From the NCBI GenBank assembly GCA_944320685.1, contig CALUIK010000001.1, forward strand, positions 841,593 through 905,592: a stretch of DNA of 64,000 bases, in the 5' to 3' direction. The number at the start of each line of letters is the position of its first letter. Within the stretch, counting starts at the first letter, position 1. This document shows, piece by piece, positions 46,358-55,027 of the stretch. Source of the stretch: an uncultured Alistipes sp. (GTDB lineage: Bacteria > Bacteroidota > Bacteroidia > Bacteroidales > Rikenellaceae). Position numbers and translations under genes: made by a program. Under the pieces are notes generated by a model that worked only from the letters and a program-made list of their open reading frames with translations, ran no database searches and was not told the origin of the DNA.

Positions 46358-47413
46358 ATGAAGTTAGTGGCAATTATCATCGCAAGCCTGTTGGCTTTCT
46401 GTACGGCAGGATTTGCTCAAAACGACCAAGCAATGGAATTTCGGGAAGAACGGTTGAATCTGACGGCCGAATGGGACAAGGTGTTCCCTCAAAGCGACAA
46501 AGTAATCCATAGCAAGATTACTTTCCACAACCGGTACGGCATCACGCTCGCTGCCGACCTGTACATACCCAAGAACGCGTCGGGCAAACTTCCCGCCATA
46601 GCCGTCAGCGGCCCGTTCGGGGCGGTGAAGGAGCAGGCATCGGGACTTTATGCGCAGACATTGGCCGAACGCGGTTTTCTGACCATCGCTTTCGACCCCT
46701 CATTTACCGGAGAGAGCGGCGGACAGCCCCGTAGCGTGGCATCGCCGGACATCAATACGGAAGATTTCAGTGCGGCGGTGGATTATCTGGCCGCCCGCGA
46801 CGATGTGGACGCTGAACGCATCGGCATACTCGGTATCTGCGGGTTCGGCGGTTTCGCCATCAATGCGGCGGCTATGGACACGCGCATCAAGGCAACGGTA
46901 GCGTCCACCATGTATGACATCTGCCGGAGCACAGCCAACGGCTATTTCGATGCCGGCGACAATGCCGATGCCCGCTACGAAATGCGCAGGCAGCTGAATG
47001 CGCAGCGCACGGAAGACTATCGCAACGGAACGTATAAACGCACGGTGATGAATCCCGAACCTGCCGACGACGCCCCGCAGTTTATGAAGGACTACTATGA
47101 CTATTACAAGACGGAGCGCGGCTACCACCCCCGTTCCATCAACTCCGGCTTGGGCTGGAATGTCACCTCCTCGCTTTCGTTTCTCAATATGCCCATTTTG
47201 GCCTACAGCGGCGAGATACGCAGTGCCGTGCTGGTGGTGCATGGCGAAAAAGCCCATTCGCGCTACTTCGGTGAAGATGCCTTCAAGAAGCTCAAGGGTG
47301 ACAACAAGGAGCTGTATATCGTGCCGGAAGCCAGTCATACCGACCTGTACGACAATCTGGAAAAGATCCCGTTCGGCAGGATCGTGGAGTTCTATAACCG
47401 CTACCTGAAGTGA
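46358..47413 (+). CDS. Alpha/beta hydrolase, dienelactone hydrolase/YcjY-like, exported
   Basis: 351 aa with a signal peptide (MKLVAIIIASLLAFCTAGFA). Signatures: AIAVSGPFGAVKEQASGLYA, TIAFDPSFTGESGGQPRS, nucleophile elbow [15 protein letters not shown] with Cys as nucleophile, and a late His in PEASHTDLYDN. Paralogue of the hydrolase at 40436. It probably opens a lactone or ester. It is followed after 1 nt by the cyclophilin-like lipoprotein gene, so the two are an operon under P4. Confidence 0.87.
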   Translation: MKLVAIIIASLLAFCTAGFAQNDQAMEFREERLNLTAEWDKVFPQSDKVIHSKITFHNRYGITLAADLYIPKNASGKLPAIAVSGPFGAVKEQASGLYAQTLAERGFLTIAFDPSFTGESGGQPRSVASPDINTEDFSAAVDYLAARDDVDAERIGILGICGFGGFAINAAAMDTRIKATVASTMYDICRSTANGYFDAGDNADARYEMRRQLNAQRTEDYRNGTYKRTVMNPEPADDAPQFMKDYYDYYKTERGYHPRSINSGLGWNVTSSLSFLNMPILAYSGEIRSAVLVVHGEKAHSRYFGEDAFKKLKGDNKELYIVPEASHTDLYDNLEKIPFGRIVEFYNRYLK

Positions 47414-47414
47414 T

Positions 47415-47981
47415 ATGAAACGGTTTGTTGAATGCTGGGGGCTGGCAATTCTCCTCCTGTTCACGGCAAACGCCCCTGTCGCCTGCTCGGACGATGACCC
47501 GACCGACGAAGGGACGGAGACCCCGGCGGCGCCATCCGATGAAGGCACGGGTGGAAACGGGGGAAACAATGGGGACAATAACGGCGGCGACGGACCGGTG
47601 GAAAGGCATATTGCGATTTCAGTAAACGGGACGCCGTTCACCGCCACCCTTGAAGATAATGAGGCCGGACAGGCTTTTGCGGACATGCTCCCTTTGACAT
47701 TGAACATGAACGAGATGAACGGCAATGAGAAGTATTGCTACCTTGATGCAAGCCTGCCTGTGGAAAGCTTCCGGCCGGGGACTATCCGTGCCGGCGACCT
47801 GATGCTTTATGGCTCGTCCTGTGTAGTACTCTTTTACGAAACCTTCTCGTCAGGTTACAGCTATACGCGGCTGGGGCGGATTGACAACCCGCAGGGACTT
47901 GCCGCTGCCGCAGGGAGCGGCAATGCGAGTGTAGGCTTTGCGGCAATGGAGAATACGGTCCCGGGCAAGGGGATGCCCTGA
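47415..47981 (+). CDS. Cyclophilin-like fold lipoprotein
   Basis: 188 aa. Signal peptide with lipobox at VACSDDD, then an acidic low-complexity linker rich in Gly, Asn and Asp (about 25-60), then a cyclophilin-like beta domain: HIAISVNGTPFTATLEDN, FADMLPLTLNM, GDLMLYGSSCVVLFYETF, YSYTRLGRIDNPQGL. This bacterial domain is related to cyclophilins and TM1367 but often lacks isomerase residues; role unknown. It is translationally coupled to the upstream hydrolase. In related clusters such proteins accompany aldo/keto reductases and AraC regulators. Confidence 0.8.
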   Translation: MKRFVECWGLAILLLFTANAPVACSDDDPTDEGTETPAAPSDEGTGGNGGNNGDNNGGDGPVERHIAISVNGTPFTATLEDNEAGQAFADMLPLTLNMNEMNGNEKYCYLDASLPVESFRPGTIRAGDLMLYGSSCVVLFYETFSSGYSYTRLGRIDNPQGLAAAAGSGNASVGFAAMENTVPGKGMP

Positions 47982-48086
47982 TGCGCGGGATGTGAAAGGG
48001 CTGCACGCGGCATAGGCGGGAGACACCCTGAGGCTGCTTGCCGGACGGGGCTCGAATTGTAACGGTAAACTTGAAATGTAAATGAT

Positions 48087-48935
48087 ATGCGACTGATTAA
48101 AGACAAAGAATTTGGAGGCGAACGCCCTCTGTTCGCCTCACACGACGTACATCTGGACAATGTGACTATCCTTGCAGGCGAGTCCGCCATCAAGGAGTGC
48201 AGCAACATCGTCGCCACCAACTGCCGTTTCGAGGGGAACTACCCCTTTTGGCACGTGCACGGGTTCACCATACAGGACTGTTACTTTGCTGTGGGAGGAC
48301 GCTCCGCATTGTGGTATTCCGACCATCTGACGATGAGGGATACGGTCATAGATGCGCCCAAGATGTTTCGGGAAATGAACGACATCGAGATATGGAATGT
48401 CGAAATGAACGATGCGGACGAAGTCTTCTGGAGGTGCGACCGCATCCGCGTCAGGGACCTTAAACTGCATGGCGGCACCTATCCGTTCATGTTCAGCAGC
48501 AACATCTATGTGGACGGGCTGGAGAGCGACAGCAAATACGTTTTCCAGTACGTGAGGAACGTGGAGATACACCATGCGAAGATAACGACAAAGGACGCTT
48601 TCTGGGAAGTGGAAAATGTGACGATATATGATTCTGAACTGAACGGGGAGTATATGGGCTGGCATTCGAAGAACCTGCGTCTGGTGAACTGCCACATCGC
48701 CGGTGAGCAGCCGCTCTGCTATGCGCACGGCCTGAAACTGGAGAACTGCACGTTCGATGCCGCCTGCGACCGCGCTTTCGAATATTCCACGCTGGAAGTC
48801 GACATACGGGGCGCGATTGCAAACATCAAGAACCCCATCTCCGGGCATATCGTGGCAGACTCCATCGGTTCCGTTACGATCGATGAAAACATCAAGGCTC
48901 CTGCCGATTGCATCATAGAGGAACGGAAGGGATGA
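48087..48935 (+). CDS. DUF3737 family protein (right-handed beta-helix)
   Basis: 282 aa cytoplasmic protein with about ten short coil repeats: HDVHLDNVTILAGESAIKEC, SALWYSDHLTMRDTVI, FWRCDRIRVRDLKLHGG, EYMGWHSKNLRLVNCHIAGE and so on. This matches the DUF3737 family, a beta-helix protein of unknown function found in Firmicutes and Bacteroidetes. The repeated aromatic-plus-asparagine steps suggest a ligand- or sugar-binding face. No catalytic residue can be named. It follows the cyclophilin-like gene by 105 nt. Confidence 0.82.
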   Translation: MRLIKDKEFGGERPLFASHDVHLDNVTILAGESAIKECSNIVATNCRFEGNYPFWHVHGFTIQDCYFAVGGRSALWYSDHLTMRDTVIDAPKMFREMNDIEIWNVEMNDADEVFWRCDRIRVRDLKLHGGTYPFMFSSNIYVDGLESDSKYVFQYVRNVEIHHAKITTKDAFWEVENVTIYDSELNGEYMGWHSKNLRLVNCHIAGEQPLCYAHGLKLENCTFDAACDRAFEYSTLEVDIRGAIANIKNPISGHIVADSIGSVTIDENIKAPADCIIEERKG

Positions 48936-49070
48936 CATGAGGGCCGCTGCTGCCCATGCCAGCGTCAGTCAGGCCGTGGCGGCCATTATCGGCGGTATGG
49001 GCGGAGAATGGGTTGCGGCGGCCGGACTGGCAGCCGTATCGGGCGGCGTTTTATCGGCAAGCGGAAAACA

Positions 49071-49151
49071 ATGATGAATACAGCAAAAGATCTTTCCCCT
49101 GTAAAGGCTTCGGAGCGGTTCGCCATTCTGGATGTGCTGCGCGGGCCATCC
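49071..49151 (+). pseudogene. 5' stub of a DUF418/acyltransferase-like membrane protein gene
   Basis: MMNTAKDLSPVKASERFAIL followed by DVLRG is the typical opening of DUF418/DUF1624-type membrane proteins (ERFxxLDxLRG). After GPSQ it turns into unrelated sequence and ends within 100 nt, where the opposing M48 gene stops. No membrane segments follow, so only the first 25 or so codons survive. Confidence 0.6.
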
Positions 49152-49246
49152 CAAGTATCGCCGGACCCGTCTTCGGGAGTATCGCCGCCTAACTGTCCGC
49201 CGTCGTCCCCCGATCGCCGTATAGGGGTGAGCAGCCGGACGGGGAC

Positions 49247-50218
49247 TTAGAACTGTTCGAGTATGCGGATGCGCTCCTCGATGGGCGGGTGGGTGGCGAA
49301 GAGGCCGCCGAGGATGCCGGTGAGGCCCGAGGCCTGCTTGCCCGGGTGCTGTATGAAGAGCTGCGCCACGTCGTCTCGTGTGACAGCCTCGATGTCGGGA
49401 TCGGCCGATATCTTGCGCAGCGCCGAGGCCAGCGCCAGAGGGTTGCGGGTCATCTCGGCTGCGCCGGCATCGGCCAGATACTCTCTCTTGCGCGATATGG
49501 CGAAGCGCATCAGCAAGGCGATGACATAGCCGATGGCGGCGACAACGGCGGCGGCGAGCAGCATTACGACGGCTCCGCCCCTGTCGTTGCGGCCGGAGCT
49601 GCGGCGGTTGGAGTAGAATACCGAACGGAGAGCTATTTCGGCCACCATCGAGAAGACCCCGACGAAGACTATCGAGACGATCAGCAGCCGCACGTCGTGG
49701 TTGCGTATGTGCGACAGCTCGTGCGCTATGACGGCCTCGAGTTCGGCGTCGTCCAGCTTGTCGATTATGCCCTTCGAGAGCGTCACCGTATAGGTGCGTT
49801 CGTTTATGCCGCTGGCGAAGGCGTTGAGCGAGCCGTCGTCGATAATGTTTATCTTGGGCATCTTCATGCCTTGGCTCAGGCAGAGGTTCTCCACCAGATT
49901 GTAGACACGCTTGCACTCCCTGCGCCTGAGGGACCGTGCGCCGGTCGAGGCCTTTATGATCTGCGTATTGGTGAAGTACGCTATGAGGAACCACAGCAGC
50001 GTGCCGCCGAGTGCGTAGGGCGCGCCGTCGGCGAACATGGCGTTCGCTGCGGCGATAAGCGGTGCGGACGGCTCCTCGGCGCCTCTCGACTGGAGCCATG
50101 CGATTATGATGCAGAAGAGGTAGACCATACCCGCCACAAGGCACGGGAACAGGAGCAGCAGGACGATCGAGCGGGTGTCGTTGCGGCTCTTCTGGGTCTG
50201 TATGCCGACGTACTCCAT
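49247..50218 (-). CDS. M48 family zinc metallopeptidase (HtpX-like)
   Basis: 323 aa with two N-terminal membrane segments, two central ones, and the zinc site HELSHIRNHD (HExxH) with the third ligand in EYLADAGAAEMTRNP. The end ATHPPIEERIRILE is the standard M48/HtpX C-terminus. Acts on damaged or misfolded membrane proteins. It directly follows LemA (8-nt gap), a pairing common in bacteria. Confidence 0.92.
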   Translation of the reverse strand: MEYVGIQTQKSRNDTRSIVLLLLFPCLVAGMVYLFCIIIAWLQSRGAEEPSAPLIAAANAMFADGAPYALGGTLLWFLIAYFTNTQIIKASTGARSLRRRECKRVYNLVENLCLSQGMKMPKINIIDDGSLNAFASGINERTYTVTLSKGIIDKLDDAELEAVIAHELSHIRNHDVRLLIVSIVFVGVFSMVAEIALRSVFYSNRRSSGRNDRGGAVVMLLAAAVVAAIGYVIALLMRFAISRKREYLADAGAAEMTRNPLALASALRKISADPDIEAVTRDDVAQLFIQHPGKQASGLTGILGGLFATHPPIEERIRILEQF

Positions 50219-50226
50219 CGCGCGGT

Positions 50227-50784
50227 TCAGAACTTGATCTCGGGAGCCTTGTCCAATGCTGCGCGCTGGTCGCCCAGATCGAACATCATCTCCTTGCCGA
50301 AGCCGAACATGCCGGCAAAGATGTTCGACGGGAAGGTCTCGACGGCGTTGTTCAGTTCCCGCGTGGCCGAGTTGAAGTAGCGGCGTGCGGCGGCTATCTT
50401 GTTCTCGACGTCGGAGATCTCCTCCTGCAGTTGCATGAAGTTCTGGTTGGCCTTCAGGTCGGGGTAGGCCTCAAGGGTGACGCGCAGGCCCGACAGAGCC
50501 GACGTGAGGGCGTTCTCGGCGGCGATCTTGTCGTTGATCGAGGTGGCGCTTACGGCGTTGTTGCGTGCCGCGACCACCCTGTCGAGCGTCTCCTTCTCAT
50601 GGGCTGCATATCCCTTTACGGTCGATACCAGCTGGGGTATGAGGTCGTGGCGCTGCTTGAGCTGGACGTCGATGTCGGCAAAAGCGTTCTCGCGGTTGTT
50701 GCGCAGTTTTACCAGACGGTTGTATATGCCGGCGACCCACAGGCCGAGCACTACGACGATTGCGATGATGATCAACAGTGGCAT
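50227..50784 (-). CDS. lemA: LemA family protein
   Basis: 185 aa. A single N-terminal membrane helix (MPLLIIIAIVVVLGLWVAGI) is followed by the LemA helical domain: YNRLVKLRNNRENAFADIDV, QLKQRHDLIPQLVSTVKGYA, HEKETLDRVVAARNNAV and YPDLKANQNFMQLQEEISDV. LemA proteins are membrane-anchored coiled helical proteins of unclear function that often go with HtpX. The start at 50784 gives the family N-terminus; the longer frame to 50910 is not supported. Confidence 0.93.
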   Translation of the reverse strand: MPLLIIIAIVVVLGLWVAGIYNRLVKLRNNRENAFADIDVQLKQRHDLIPQLVSTVKGYAAHEKETLDRVVAARNNAVSATSINDKIAAENALTSALSGLRVTLEAYPDLKANQNFMQLQEEISDVENKIAAARRYFNSATRELNNAVETFPSNIFAGMFGFGKEMMFDLGDQRAALDKAPEIKF

Positions 50785-50935
50785 ATCGTTCTTATGATTT
50801 GGTTGCACTTTTCGGCGGCGCAGGCCTCCGCAGCCTGACGCACACGCTTTTCGGGCATGAATATAGGAAATTTTTCCGAAAAGGGCCGCATCCGCGGCGG
50901 AATCTGCCATCCCTCAGTCGGAATAATTGGATAGC

Positions 50936-51925
50936 CTATCCCCGAAAATCGTCGTTGGGGAATACGACACCCCACTCGCGCCGCAAGCCGTCCATGATCC
51001 GCATGATGCGGAGCGACTCGGCGTGCGGCATGCAGGGGGGCTCGACCCTGCCGTCGCGGATGGCGTCGATGCAGGCCTGCACCTGATACTCGAAGCCGGT
51101 GATCTGCGCCGGAGCATCGTATGTGCGCACCACGGTGTGGTCGGGCGCGTAGAGCGTAGCATGCAGGGGGTTGTTGATGTTGTCGACGACGATGTATCCC
51201 CTGTCGCCGCTGATGGCGCCGTGGCGGTCGTTGGCGCAGAGGGCCGTAGCCTGAAGTATCGCCATGCGGCCGTCGTTGTAACGCAGCGTGATGCTGTCCT
51301 GAAGGTCGACGCCCGTATCGGACATGGTGCATGCCGAGTCGATGCGGGCGATGTCGGCGCCGAAGCACATCGAGGCGAAGTTGAGCGTGTAGACACCGAG
51401 GTCGAGCAGCGCGCCGCCGCCGAGTTCGGGGCGCAGGATGCGCGGCACCGTGCCTACGGGGTAGCCGAGGTGTGCCGTCAGCATGTTGGGCGTGCCGATG
51501 GCGCCGCTTCCGACGATCTCGGCGATGGTGCGCGAGAAGGGCATGTAGCGGGTCCAGATGGCCTCCGCAAGGAATACGCCCCTCTGCTCCGAGAGGCGGA
51601 TCAGTTCGGCGGCCTCGGCGGCATTGGCCGTGAATGCCTTCTCGCAGAGTACGGCCTTGCCCCGTTCGAGGCACATGCGTGCGTGGGCATAATGGAGGCT
51701 GTGGGGCGTGGCTATGTAGATGAGGTCGACGTCGGGGTCGTCGGCCAGAGCCTCGTAGCTGCCGTAGGCCTTTGCGACGTTGTGTGCTGCGGCGAAGGCT
51801 TCGGCCTTGGCAATATCGCGTGCCGCTATGCCGTATGCCTCGGCATCCTGCATGGCGTTGAGCGTATTGGCCATCTTTATGGCGATGTGCCCGGCGCCGA
51901 TTATTCCGATCTTGTATTTTTCCAT
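50936..51925 (-). CDS. Gfo/Idh/MocA family oxidoreductase
   Basis: 329 aa. N-terminal Rossmann domain (KIGIIGAGHIAIKMA) with YIATPHSLHYAHA and the catalytic-type lysine in VLCEKAF, followed by the Gfo/Idh/MocA C-terminal domain (GGGALLDLGVYTLNFASM with the His-equivalent region changed to Tyr/Leu). Similar enzymes oxidise or reduce sugars and dihydrodiols with NAD(P). It is upstream of nothing on its strand except the LemA pair. The sugar isomerase gene at 52149 is 223 nt upstream on the same strand. A -7 box, CAAAGCTA on the plus strand, is at 51976-51983. Confidence 0.88.
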   Translation of the reverse strand: MEKYKIGIIGAGHIAIKMANTLNAMQDAEAYGIAARDIAKAEAFAAAHNVAKAYGSYEALADDPDVDLIYIATPHSLHYAHARMCLERGKAVLCEKAFTANAAEAAELIRLSEQRGVFLAEAIWTRYMPFSRTIAEIVGSGAIGTPNMLTAHLGYPVGTVPRILRPELGGGALLDLGVYTLNFASMCFGADIARIDSACTMSDTGVDLQDSITLRYNDGRMAILQATALCANDRHGAISGDRGYIVVDNINNPLHATLYAPDHTVVRTYDAPAQITGFEYQVQACIDAIRDGRVEPPCMPHAESLRIMRIMDGLRREWGVVFPNDDFRG

Positions 51926-52148
51926 TGTTCCGTGTGTTTTTGTCGTACAGGGCCGCATCGGACCGCTTGTCACCGCAAAGCTAATAAATTTACGGCAGAC
52001 AACCTGCACCCTGCCGCCGGTTTTGCCCTGTGCCGTGTCTTTCCGCCTGCCCGCAGCCGCCCTGCCGTATTATGAAAACACGTCTCCGCGGCGCCACGCA
52101 TGCGAGGGGCCGCGGAGACGGTGGTGTGCCGGAAAACGGCTGCGGGCG

Positions 52149-53141
52149 TTATTTCTCGAATCCTGCGTCGAAGGCTATGGCCGAAGGCTTGAAGTCTATG
52201 CCCTTGACGAACCTGAGTGATTCGGCGGCCCCGTGCTCGCGGTCCATTCCGCTGTCCTCCCACTCGACCGAGAGCGGACCCTGATAGTTTATGCGGTTCA
52301 GCGCGCGGATGATCTCCTCGAAGTTTATCTTGCCGCGTCCCATGCTGCGGAAATCCCAGAAACGCTCCACGTCGCCGAACGGGAGGTGCCCGCCGAAGAC
52401 TCCGGCCCGCATAGGCTTGTCCGACCACCACACGTCCTTCATGTGCACGTGGAATATGCGGTCGGCGAATGTGTATATGAACTCGACGTAATCGACGCCT
52501 TGGTACCCGAGATGGCTCGGGTCGTAGTTGAATCCGAATGCGGGGTGGTAATCGAGTGCCTCGAGCGCCCGTTTTGCCGATGAAATGTCGAATGCGATCT
52601 CGGTTGGGTGCGCCTCGAGGGCGAATCTTACCCCTATTTTCCGGTAGGCGTCGAGTATCGGACGGAAGCGGCGTGCGAATTCGTCGAATCCGGCCTGTAC
52701 GTCATCCTGCGAAACGGGAGGGAATGCGTACAGCATGTGCCATATGGGGCTTCCGGTAAAGCCTACGACAGTATCCACCCCCAGCATCTTCGCCGCCTCG
52801 CCCAGCCTGATCATCTCGGCCGTGGCTCTCTGGCGTACGCCTTCGGGGTCGCCGTCGCCCCAGATGCGGGGCGAGAGGATGTTCTTGTGGCGTCGGTCGA
52901 TAGGGTCGCAGACGCACTGCCCGAGCGGGTGGTTGGATACGGTGTATAGTTCGAGCCCGTATTTTTTCAGCGTCGCGAGTATCCAGTCGCAGTGCTCCTG
53001 GCTGAGAATGTCGAGGTTGAGGTGGTTGTCGTTGCAGGCCAGCTCGATGCCGTCGTATCCCATCTCCTTGGCTTTCCGACAGATGGTCTCGAGGCTCATG
53101 TCTGCCCATTGTGCTGTGTACAAAGTTACTTTACGTGCCAT
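52149..53141 (-). CDS. Sugar phosphate isomerase/epimerase-like TIM barrel protein
   Basis: 330 aa of the xylose isomerase-like barrel family. MARKVTLYTAQWADMSLETI forms the first strand and helix; GYDGIELACNDNHL, VGFTGSPIWHML, FALEAHPTEIAFD (metal-site Glu), FGFNYDPSHLGYQG (Asp/His ligands), IFHVHMKDVWW and SVEWEDSGMDREHG complete the metal-binding set. Such proteins isomerise or epimerise sugars, or act with Gfo/Idh enzymes on inositol or keto-glycosides; the exact substrate is unknown. ATG at 53147 is an alternative. Confidence 0.88.
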   Translation of the reverse strand: MARKVTLYTAQWADMSLETICRKAKEMGYDGIELACNDNHLNLDILSQEHCDWILATLKKYGLELYTVSNHPLGQCVCDPIDRRHKNILSPRIWGDGDPEGVRQRATAEMIRLGEAAKMLGVDTVVGFTGSPIWHMLYAFPPVSQDDVQAGFDEFARRFRPILDAYRKIGVRFALEAHPTEIAFDISSAKRALEALDYHPAFGFNYDPSHLGYQGVDYVEFIYTFADRIFHVHMKDVWWSDKPMRAGVFGGHLPFGDVERFWDFRSMGRGKINFEEIIRALNRINYQGPLSVEWEDSGMDREHGAAESLRFVKGIDFKPSAIAFDAGFEK

Positions 53142-53147
53142 AATCAT

Positions 53148-53920
53148 GTATTTTTATTCGATCCATATTTATCAATCCCCCCACCTCTTCCATGTGCGGA
53201 TATGCTTGCGGCCCGCTTTCACCGCTGCGATATTTGTAATGCCGCATGTCGCGGAGTACCCTGCATATATATGCGCCGCCTCCAAACAAGAGCAAGTTAT
53301 GAAAATAATATCGGATTTCAAAGCAGGAAGGTTTCGCAGGCGGATATGTTAGGACTGATGGGTACGCGAAGGTGCCGTGATCCACCCATGTGTGACAGGC
53401 GGTTGCGTGCATATGCTTTCCCTTCGGCATTTTTCCGTCCTGTCGGGCCGGTATTTTTGTAAATGCCTGTGCTGCATGCTTGTGGCATCGCCGTGGAAAG
53501 CACCCGTATCGGACATCCCGATGCAAAGCGTACGGCGGCAGCCGCATGCAACGGGCAGGGCGTACCATCCCTTCGGGCGTACATTCGGAGCCCGATGAAA
53601 ATCCTGAAAATACGCTATCCCCTGCGGATGCCGGCCATGTTCCGAGACATGGTCTGGGCAAGATTAAATGCCCTGTGTTTTTTGCGGAGCCGGTACCGCC
53701 CCAATTGTGTTGACGCCACGCCGGCTTCAGGCAGGTACGGGCGGCAGGCATGGCCGCGCTGTTTGATATGGGCAGAATGGGCGGGGCGTCACAAACGGGC
53801 ATAGATGCGGCCGCCTTGCGGTGCGGGACGGCGGCCTTCGCCGGGCAGTTATCCGCGTTTATGGCTTTTGTCAGCCCCCCGAAGGGGGTGCGGCGCCCGC
53901 ATCGGCGGAGTGGTCGGCTG
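53148..53920. other. Intergenic region without a recognised gene
   Basis: 773 nt. No frame has convincing coding character on either strand. One promoter-like box, TATTTTTG at 53452-53459, points rightward into about 460 nt of apparently noncoding sequence, so a small RNA or gene remnant is possible but unsupported. Confidence 0.4.
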
Positions 53921-54286
53921 TCATTCCGCAAACTCCTTGCGGTGCTTGACGATGGTCTTCATGTTAGTCTGCGCCCATTCGGTCAGCTGGGTGATGAGCG
54001 GCACGAGCGAGCGGCCTATCTCCGTCAGGCGGTATTCGACCTTCGGCGGCACGGTAGGATATACTTTTCTGGCGACAAGGGCATCGGCCTCCAAGGTCTT
54101 GAGCGTACCCGACAGCACCCGTGAGGATACATCGGGTATCTGGCGGCACAGCTCGTTGAAACGCACGCACTCGTGTTCGCTCAGCACCAGCATGACCAGA
54201 AACGCCCATTTGTTGCCGAAACGTGCGACTACATTGCGGATCGGGCAGATCTCGATAATCGAATTTTTTTCCTCCTTTTTCAGCAT
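53921..54286 (-). CDS. HxlR family transcriptional regulator
   Basis: 121 aa winged-helix repressor of the HxlR type: CPIRNVVARFGNKWAFLVML near the N-terminus (with the single conserved Cys that senses quinones or electrophiles in YodB/HypR), VRFNELCRQIPDVSSRVLSG as recognition region, and VPPKVEYRLTEIGRSLVPL. Divergent from the cupin gene of the sirtuin cluster; the shared gap has a GTTAC/GTAAC inverted repeat next to the promoter. Probably a redox or electrophile-responsive repressor of the genes that follow. Confidence 0.9.
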   Translation of the reverse strand: MLKKEEKNSIIEICPIRNVVARFGNKWAFLVMLVLSEHECVRFNELCRQIPDVSSRVLSGTLKTLEADALVARKVYPTVPPKVEYRLTEIGRSLVPLITQLTEWAQTNMKTIVKHRKEFAE

Positions 54287-54316
54287 GGCTTGTAAATCGA
54301 CAGTTATGTACTATCG

Positions 54317-54324
54317 CAAAGGTA
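54317..54324 (-). promoter_or_regulatory. -7 box for the HxlR gene
   Basis: CAAAGGTA (TACCTTTG on the minus strand), 31 nt before the start; a GTAACC half-site follows at 54335-54340. Confidence 0.45.
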
Positions 54325-54413
54325 GTAATAAAAAGTAACCGCAAGCCATCGTCGAATTTTTTTTCGATTTTTTCGCTCCCGCAACCCTCTGATTCCGTAC
54401 AAAAGCGAGAAAA

Positions 54414-54473
54414 AGGTTACTATGGGCTATAAATGTAACTTCTTGACAAACAATTTACAGCGTATTATTTTTG
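54414..54473 (+). promoter_or_regulatory. Promoter with HxlR-type operator
   Basis: Inverted repeat AGGTTAC (54414-54420) and GTAACTT (54435-54441), directly followed by a promoter: TTG (54443-54445), 20 nt, TATTTTTG (54466-54473). The repeat abuts the -33 element, suited to repression. Confidence 0.6.
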
Positions 54474-54540
54474 CATCGACGAACGACAACGGAAGAGAGG
54501 TTGCCGTACATTTTTTACTAACAATTAAAATTAAACTAAT

Positions 54541-54990
54541 ATGAAACGGATTGGGCAGATTGCGGAAGCAGCGAATTTCAAGGCCATCAACTTGGGCAGG
54601 ATGGGTGATTTGAACGAGTATGTATTGGAACTCGGTCCCGAAGTGAAAATTACGGGAAAGGTTTTTGGCGGAGCGGCCCTCGGTGCCACTGGCGGAGAAT
54701 TCTCCATGCAGGTATTTCAGCCAGGTACTGAGACAGGTTTCCTGCATACGCACAAGAAGCACGAAGAACTTTACTTCTTCCTCGGCGGCAAAGGCGAGTT
54801 TCAAGTAGACGGTCATGTGTTTCCCGTGGAAGAAGGTAGTGTGGTGCGTGTGGCACCCGATGGGAAACGGAGCGTGCGCAACAATGGAACGGAAGCGCTC
54901 GTGATGCTTTGCGTGCAATATCGCTGCAACACCTTCACAGGGGAAGATGCGTCCGACGGAGTGATTCTGAACGACCCGGTGAAATGGTAA
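54541..54990 (+). CDS. Cupin domain protein
   Basis: 149 aa single cupin without a signal peptide. The two cupin motifs are GTETGFLHTHKKHEELYFFLGGKG (HxHxxxxE read as HTHKKHEE) and GSVVRVAPDGKRSVRNNG, giving a likely metal site. Function unknown; many such proteins are quercetinase-like or sensors. First gene of the HxlR-controlled cluster, 38 nt before the MBL-like gene. Confidence 0.85.
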   Translation: MKRIGQIAEAANFKAINLGRMGDLNEYVLELGPEVKITGKVFGGAALGATGGEFSMQVFQPGTETGFLHTHKKHEELYFFLGGKGEFQVDGHVFPVEEGSVVRVAPDGKRSVRNNGTEALVMLCVQYRCNTFTGEDASDGVILNDPVKW

Positions 54991-55027
54991 TCGGTATTTT
55001 AAGAAACCCATAAATGGAACAGACATT

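Noticed and set aside
53121..53128. CAAAGTTA as a minus-strand -7 box for the isomerase/epimerase gene
   Set aside because: It lies inside the gene, within the first beta strand of the barrel, so it cannot serve this start.
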